The notes under the pieces are model-generated. The model saw only the letters and a program-made list of their open reading frames with translations, was not told where the DNA came from and did no database searches. A DNA stretch of 6,666 nucleotides, taken from assembly GCA_900543475.1 (NCBI GenBank), contig UQRU01000115.1, positions 1-6,666 of the forward strand, written 5' to 3'. This DNA comes from an uncultured Eubacteriales bacterium (GTDB lineage: Bacteria; Bacillota; Clostridia; Christensenellales; CAG-138). Position 1 is the stretch's first letter. Each line of letters begins with the position of its first letter. Positions 1 through 6,666 of this stretch are shown piece by piece. The translations under genes and the position numbers were made by a program.

Positions 1-17
1 TCCACCCCTTGGGCAAA

Positions 18-46
18 GCCGCTGCCCATGCCCTACGGGCAGCGGC
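18..46 (-). terminator. Strong hairpin 3' of PFOR, possible terminator
   Basis: Arms GCCGCTGCCC (18-27) and GGGCAGCGGC (37-46) pair perfectly over 10 bp around a 9-nt loop. Reading with PFOR transcription, the hairpin is followed by only three T residues and then GCCC, so it is a weak match to a classical intrinsic terminator. It is still the only strong hairpin between the PFOR stop and the window edge. The homologous hairpin after the SDR gene keeps the same arm and loop lengths with different stem bases, which argues that the structure matters. Termination itself is inferred. Confidence 0.5.
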
Positions 47-109
47 GGCTTCATCCGCCTGCCGCGGGCTGCCGCCGTAGGCCGCCCTCGCCCGCTTGTG
101 CGCGACGAT

Positions 110-170
110 CGCCGTGCGCGTAGCACCGCCGTGCGCGTAGCACCGCCGTGCGCGTAGCACCGCGTAGCAC
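110..170 (-). repeat. 17-bp tandem repeat array (3 perfect units plus a partial)
   Basis: Three perfect head-to-tail copies of CGCCGTGCGCGTAGCAC (plus strand) occupy 110-126, 127-143 and 144-160. A 10-bp partial copy, CGCGTAGCAC, follows at 161-170. Each full unit contains GTGC-N5-GCAC and could form a 4-bp mini-hairpin. A 17-bp period is not a multiple of three, so the array is not a coding repeat. Identical copies suggest recent expansion by slippage or correction between units. Confidence 0.95.
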
Positions 171-177
171 TGAGGGA

Positions 178-3920
<3,743 letters not shown>

Positions 3921-3926
3921 GCTTTC

Positions 3927-3955
3927 ATTATATAGTCCATATCCCCCAATGTCAA
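3927..3955 (-). promoter_or_regulatory. Perfect sigma-A consensus promoter for PFOR
   Basis: On the minus strand the -35 box is TTGACA (3955-3950) and the -10 box is TATAAT (3932-3927), with a 17-bp spacer (3949-3933). Both hexamers match the sigma-A/sigma-70 consensus at 12 of 12 positions with optimal spacing. The expected start is near base 3920. Such an ideal promoter fits a highly expressed central-metabolism gene, and regulation would then have to be by repression or leader control. Confidence 0.88.
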
Positions 3956-3981
3956 GGAATCCAGGGCAGTTCCCATTCCTT
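3954..3981. promoter_or_regulatory. Inverted repeat overlapping the PFOR -35 box
   Basis: AAGGAAT (3954-3960) and ATTCCTT (3975-3981) form a perfect 7-bp inverted repeat with a 14-bp spacer. Its promoter-proximal arm overlaps two bases of the -35 box and the rest lies just upstream. Half-site centres are 21 bp apart, about two helical turns, which suits a dimeric regulator bound on one face of the DNA. The bound protein is unknown, and chance occurrence is possible in this AT-rich stretch. Confidence 0.35.
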
Positions 3982-4038
3982 TCTGCCGCTGGAATAAAAG
4001 AAACTTATTTCCATTATATTCATTTCTATTCTGTAACA

Positions 4039-4060
4039 TATGTTCTTTGCAAAGAATATA
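4039..4060. promoter_or_regulatory. 22-bp near-perfect palindrome, candidate operator
   Basis: The core TTCTTTGCAAAGAA (4043-4056) is a perfect 14-bp palindrome. After one mismatched pair (4042/4057), three further pairs match (4039-4041 with 4058-4060), so 20 of 22 bases are symmetric. It lies about 130 bp before the regulator start codon and about 85 bp upstream of the PFOR -35 box, in the shared control region. It is not a Rex site and lacks the central CG of cre. Autoregulation by the adjacent RpiR-type protein is the simplest guess, not shown by the sequence. Confidence 0.5.
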
Positions 4061-4102
4061 AGTCCGAATTGTGATTTTTAGATGAATTTATTCTTTTTTA
4101 TA

Positions 4103-4140
4103 TTGCTTTTATCTACACGGTATGTAATAGTTATTATTAT
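4103..4140 (+). promoter_or_regulatory. Probable promoter region of the rpiR-type operon
   Basis: This AT-rich stretch offers two overlapping candidates. One is TCTACA (4112-4117), a 17-bp spacer and TATTAT (4135-4140). The other is TTGCTT (4103-4108), a 16-bp spacer and TAATAG (4125-4130). Neither matches consensus as well as the divergent PFOR promoter. A small inverted repeat, TAATA-GT-TATTA (4125-4136), lies in the same place. The exact choice is uncertain. Confidence 0.4.
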
Positions 4141-4191
4141 ATTACCGAAGGTTGAAATTTTTTAATTCTGTGCCGAAAAGGAGACCTGCTC

Positions 4192-4986
4192 ATGCCCGCA
4201 AAAATGAAAATTCGGTCCGCCTACTCCACCCTGCCTGCCGCAGAGCGCAAAGTAGCGGATTTTATTCTGGAAGATCCCGAGCGTGCGTCCCTCATGGTCA
4301 TCAACGAGATCGCGGATGCAGCCGGCGTTTCCGTGCCGTCGGTTACCCGCCTGGCCAAAAAGCTGGGCTATAGCGGATTCCTGGATTTCCGGGTTTCCCT
4401 GGCCAGCGGCAGCTCCTCCCTGGAGTCCCTCAAGTCCGACCCCATCCGGGATACGGACTCCGACGAAACCGTGGTGGAAAAGGCCTTCCTGGCCTCCATG
4501 CGGGCCCTGGAGGATACCCTCAAGGCCATCGACAAGCATAAGCTGGCCGAGCTGGCCCAATACATCGCCAAGGCCAACCGCATCTACATCTACGGCACCG
4601 CCGCCAGCGCCCTCACCGCCCGGGATGCCGCCGCTCAGCTGAACTTCCTGGGCTACGACGCCATCGCCGTATCCGACCCGGTGGTGATGAGCGTTTATAC
4701 CCGCCGCTTCTCCACCCGGGATGTGTTCATCGGCATCTCCCGCAGCGGCCGCACCAAGCTCCTCATCGACGGCCTCAAGGAAGCCAGCGCCGGCGGCGCC
4801 TATTGCGCCTTCTTCAGCAACTATGTGAATTCCCCGGCCGCCGCCATTGCGGACGCCTTCTTCTGCACCAGCCGCATCGACGACATGAAGAGCGTAGTGG
4901 GCCAGGAATCCAACCTTTCCATGCTGGCCGCCATCGGCGCCCTGGTGATGGTGGTGGCCCGGCTCACCGACCGGGACGCCCTGTAA
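4192..4986 (+). CDS. RpiR/MurR-family transcriptional regulator (HTH + SIS), 264 aa
   Basis: This is a DNA-binding regulator that senses a phosphorylated sugar or related ligand. Residues about 1-75 are the HTH_6 domain: LPAAERKVADFIL at 14-26, then the helix-turn-helix around 36-63 (INEIADAAGVS, SVTRLAKKLGY). Residues about 110-250 are the SIS sugar-isomerase fold, with the nucleotide/phosphosugar loop SRSGRT at 183-188 matching the SxSGxT signature. The length is slightly short but complete for the family (usually about 270-290). The start follows AAGGAG at 4178-4183 with an 8-nt spacer. It is the first gene of a tight cluster with the PHP and SDR genes and is divergent from PFOR, so the likely targets are its own operon and possibly PFOR. 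The family includes regulators of ribose, N-acetylmuramic acid and central sugar metabolism; the ligand cannot be assigned here. Confidence 0.94.
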   Translation: MPAKMKIRSAYSTLPAAERKVADFILEDPERASLMVINEIADAAGVSVPSVTRLAKKLGYSGFLDFRVSLASGSSSLESLKSDPIRDTDSDETVVEKAFLASMRALEDTLKAIDKHKLAELAQYIAKANRIYIYGTAASALTARDAAAQLNFLGYDAIAVSDPVVMSVYTRRFSTRDVFIGISRSGRTKLLIDGLKEASAGGAYCAFFSNYVNSPAAAIADAFFCTSRIDDMKSVVGQESNLSMLAAIGALVMVVARLTDRDAL

Positions 4987-4992
4987 GCCGCC

Positions 4993-5700
4993 ATGCTTTT
5001 TGCGGATTATCATACCCATACCTGCTTCAGCCATGGTACGGGCACCCCTGAGGAAAACGTACAGGCCGCGCTGCAACGCGGCCTTTGTGCTATCGCCATC
5101 TCGGAGCACGGGCCGGGGCATATGTTTTACGGCGTCCGCAAGGAAAAGCTGCTTGCCCTCCGCCGGGAGGTGGACCGGCTGGCCGCCAAATACGCCGGCA
5201 AGATCCAGGTGCTTATGGGCATCGAATGCAACCTGACGGGCTTTGGCCAATGCGACCTGCCCCAGGACCCCGGCCTGCCCCCCTTTGACGTGATCCTGCT
5301 GGCCTATCACAAGGGGGTATTCCCCCGGGACGGCTTCTGCTGCGCCCGCGCCCTGGAGGCCATGGCCCACGGCCGGCCTGACCCCGTCCGCACCGCCAAC
5401 GCCCTGCTGGCCGCAGGAGAGCGGTACCGGGTCCATATGTTTTCCCATCCCGGCCTCTATGTGGCCGCGGACATCCCCACCCTTGCAAAGGGCGCCCGGG
5501 AACTGGGCATCCTATTGGAGATCAACGGCGCCCGAGTCACCATGACCCAGGACCAGCTCCGCCAGGCGGCCGCCGCCGGGGCCGGCCTGGTCATGGGCAG
5601 CGACGCCCACGCCCCGGAGCGGGTGGGGGATTTCCACCTGGCCCTCCAGGCCGCCCAGGAGGCCGGCGTTCTGGACCAGGTGCGCAATTGGCGGCCCTGA
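4993..5700 (+). CDS. PHP-domain metallophosphoesterase (YcdX / histidinol-phosphatase-like), 235 aa
   Basis: This is a probable cytoplasmic phosphoesterase with a trinuclear metal site in a PHP barrel. All nine expected ligands are visible: H7 and H9 in DYHTH, H14 (FSHGT), H39 (SEHG), E78 (GIECN), H106 (AYHKG), H152 (FSHPG), and D204 and H206 in GSDAH. An intact site implies an active enzyme. The family covers histidinol-phosphate phosphatase and YcdX-type phosphatases. No histidine-biosynthesis gene lies nearby, so I do not assign HisK, and the substrate is open. The gene begins 6 nt after the regulator stop and has no clear Shine-Dalgarno sequence (only GGGA at 4973-4976, too far upstream), so translational coupling is likely. 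The start is right because D5-x-H7 sits at the family position. Pairing with a SIS-domain regulator suggests a phosphorylated substrate; this is inference. Confidence 0.92.
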   Translation: MLFADYHTHTCFSHGTGTPEENVQAALQRGLCAIAISEHGPGHMFYGVRKEKLLALRREVDRLAAKYAGKIQVLMGIECNLTGFGQCDLPQDPGLPPFDVILLAYHKGVFPRDGFCCARALEAMAHGRPDPVRTANALLAAGERYRVHMFSHPGLYVAADIPTLAKGARELGILLEINGARVTMTQDQLRQAAAAGAGLVMGSDAHAPERVGDFHLALQAAQEAGVLDQVRNWRP

Positions 5701-5730
5701 TATCCATTGAAACCTAGGAGGAGTTAGCCT

Positions 5731-6495
5731 ATGAAGATCGCTGTAATCACCGGCGCCTCCAGCGGCATGGGGCGGGAATTCGCCCTGGCCCTGGACCGGA
5801 CCTTAGACGTGGACGAGATCTGGCTCATCGCCCGCCGCCAGGACCGGCTGGAGGCCCTGGCCCAAACCCTTACCCATGCGGCCCGCCCCATTTCCCTGGA
5901 TCTCCTGGACCAGGCCAGCCTGGACGCCTACGCCGCCCTGCTCTCCCAGCACAAGCCCGTGGTAACGGCCCTGGTCAACGGCAGCGGCTTTGGCAAATTC
6001 AAGGCCTTTGACCAGGTCCCCCTCTCCGTCTACAACGATATGGTGGACCTGAACGTCAAAGCCCTCATGGGCATCACCTACCTGACCCTGCCCTATATGG
6101 AGCGGGGAAGCTGCATCTATCAGATCGATTCCCTGTCCGCCTTCCAGCCCGTGCCCTATATCAACGTATACGGGGCCACCAAGGCCTTTGTCCTGAGCTT
6201 TTCCCGGGCCCTGAACGCGGAGCTTAAGCCCCGGGGCATCCGGGTGATGGCCGTCTGCCCCGGCTGGGTCAAAACCGAATTCTTCGACCACGCCGTCACC
6301 GACGATACCTCCATCACCTATTACAACCGCTTTTACGAAGCCAAGGACGTGATCCGCCGCGCCCTCCAGGATATGGCCCGGGGCCGGGATGTGTCCATCC
6401 TGGGCTTCCCCATCCGGGCGCAGGTCTTTTTCACCAAGCTCCTGCCCCACCGCCTGGTCATGTGGATCTGGCTCAAACAGCAAAAACATGCCTAA
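5731..6495 (+). CDS. Short-chain dehydrogenase/reductase (SDR), 254 aa
   Basis: This is an NAD(P)-dependent oxidoreductase of the classical SDR type. The Rossmann cofactor motif TGASSGMG is at 7-14. N83 lies in VNGSG, replacing the usual NNAG. N108 is in DLNV, S134 and YGATK (Y147, K151) complete the catalytic set with the normal 13-residue Ser-Tyr spacing, and PGWVKT is at 177-182. The R35-R36 pair after the second strand would favour NADPH, by family rule. The C-terminus (about 231-250, VFFTKLLPHRLVMWIWL) is hydrophobic and could touch a membrane or lipid substrate; this is speculative. The start follows AGGAGG at 5716-5721 with a 9-nt spacer. It lies 30 nt after the PHP gene and is the last gene of the unit, ending 1 nt before repeat copy B. 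The substrate is unknown. Confidence 0.93.
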   Translation: MKIAVITGASSGMGREFALALDRTLDVDEIWLIARRQDRLEALAQTLTHAARPISLDLLDQASLDAYAALLSQHKPVVTALVNGSGFGKFKAFDQVPLSVYNDMVDLNVKALMGITYLTLPYMERGSCIYQIDSLSAFQPVPYINVYGATKAFVLSFSRALNAELKPRGIRVMAVCPGWVKTEFFDHAVTDDTSITYYNRFYEAKDVIRRALQDMARGRDVSILGFPIRAQVFFTKLLPHRLVMWIWLKQQKHA

Positions 6496-6496
6496 T

Positions 6497-6556
6497 CCCC
6501 CTGCGGTGCTACGCCCCCTGCGGTGCTACGCCCACGGCGGTGCTGCGCGCACGGCG
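6497..6556 (+). repeat. Degenerate 17-bp tandem repeat array
   Basis: Three 17-bp units start at 6506, 6523 and 6540. Against the copy A unit (GTGCTACGCGCACGGCG in this orientation) they carry 3, 1 and 1 mismatches. A 9-bp partial unit, CCCCCTGCG (6497-6505), is identical to the second half of the first full unit. So the array next to the SDR gene begins with a right-half fragment, whereas the array next to PFOR begins with a left-half fragment. Confidence 0.9.
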
Positions 6557-6620
6557 ATAGTCGCGCAACAACGGCTGCTGGCGGCTTGCGGTAGTAGCCC
6601 GCGGCGGTGCGGATGAAGCC

Positions 6621-6649
6621 GCCCGGGCCCCTAGCGCGTGGGCCCGGGC
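6621..6649 (+). terminator. Strong hairpin 3' of the SDR operon, possible terminator
   Basis: GCCCGGGCCC (6621-6630) pairs perfectly with GGGCCCGGGC (6640-6649) around a 9-nt loop, followed by TTT (6650-6652) and GCCC. The T-tract is short for an intrinsic terminator. Three of the ten pairs differ from the copy A hairpin, always by changes on both arms. It is the only strong hairpin after the operon in this window. Confidence 0.5.
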
Positions 6650-6666
6650 TTTGCCCGAGGGGTGGG

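Larger units (their letters stand above)
1..170 (-). repeat. Interspersed structured repeat element, copy A, downstream of PFOR
   Basis: This non-coding GC-rich block is homologous to bases 6497-6666 in reverse complement. Read in the direction of PFOR transcription (from 170 down to 1) it has four parts. First come tandem 17-bp units (170-110). Next is a core of 66 nt (109-44) that ends in the invariant block GGCGGATGAAGCCGCC-like sequence (plus strand GGCGGCTTCATCCGC at 44-58). Then comes a 10-bp hairpin (46-18), and last the tail CTTTGCCC...GGGGTGG up to the window edge. By hand alignment about three quarters or more of the core and tail bases match the other copy. The element starts 7 nt after the PFOR stop codon and probably runs past base 1. 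It carries no reading frame of its own. I do not recognise a named family; a REP/BIME-like or 3'-UTR role is inference. Confidence 0.85.
6497..6666 (+). repeat. Interspersed structured repeat element, copy B, downstream of the SDR gene
   Basis: This is the inverted partner of bases 1-170. In the direction of the SDR operon it has the same order: 17-bp units (6497-6556), a 67-nt core (6557-6623) ending in GCGGATGAAGCCGCC (6609-6623, identical to copy A), a 10-bp hairpin with a 9-nt loop (6621-6649), then TTTGCCC and GGGGTGG to the window edge. The core differs from copy A in length by one base. The array starts one base after the SDR stop codon. The region is non-coding, and the element probably continues past the window. 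Confidence 0.85.

Noticed and set aside
110..170. Tandem repeats as a CRISPR array
   Set aside because: The units are contiguous 17-mers with no spacers, and no cas genes are present.
4152..4168. GAA...TTC dyad just upstream of the regulator start as an RpiR-family operator
   Set aside because: Only the outer three bases of each arm and one inner pair are symmetric, which is expected by chance in such AT-rich DNA.
4162..5448. 428-codon open frame on the minus strand across the regulator and PHP genes
   Set aside because: Antisense shadow with Gly/Ala/His-rich low-complexity translation. The plus-strand proteins carry complete HTH, SIS and PHP motifs.

Overview
The window looks like chromosomal DNA from a GC-rich anaerobic member of the Clostridia, most likely a gut Oscillospirales-type Firmicute. 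The grounds are a single-chain clostridial-type pyruvate:ferredoxin oxidoreductase, AGGAGG-type ribosome binding sites, a textbook sigma-A promoter, and an RpiR-family regulator. GC-rich coding DNA is set against a short AT-rich control region. The taxonomic call is an inference, because there is no rRNA or other marker gene here.

Layout. Bases 1-170 hold a GC-rich non-coding repeat element made of 17-bp tandem units, a conserved core and a 10-bp hairpin. Bases 178-3678 (minus strand) encode a complete 1166-residue pyruvate:ferredoxin oxidoreductase (PFOR). Bases 3679-4191 are the divergent control region. It contains a GC-rich, structured PFOR leader of about 240 nt, a perfect consensus promoter (TTGACA, 17 bp, TATAAT) and an AT-rich stretch with a near-perfect 22-bp palindrome upstream of the regulator. 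Bases 4192-6495 (plus strand) form a tight three-gene cluster: an RpiR/SIS regulator, a PHP-family metallophosphoesterase and a short-chain dehydrogenase/reductase (SDR). Bases 6497-6666 hold a second copy of the same repeat element, inverted relative to the first.

How the genes fit together. PFOR links glycolysis to acetyl-CoA and reduced ferredoxin. The divergent RpiR-type regulator carries a sugar-phosphate-binding SIS domain, so it is a natural candidate to control its own operon and perhaps PFOR from the shared region. The exact substrates of the PHP and SDR enzymes cannot be read from the sequence.

The most interesting signal is the repeat pair. Each copy starts 1-7 nt after the stop codon of the last gene of its transcription unit and has the same orientation relative to transcription. 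The two copies have diverged, yet three stem positions of the hairpin changed on both arms so that pairing is kept. This points to a maintained structured 3'-end element (terminator, RNA stabiliser or nucleoid/gyrase site) rather than a random repeat. I do not recognise it as a named family.
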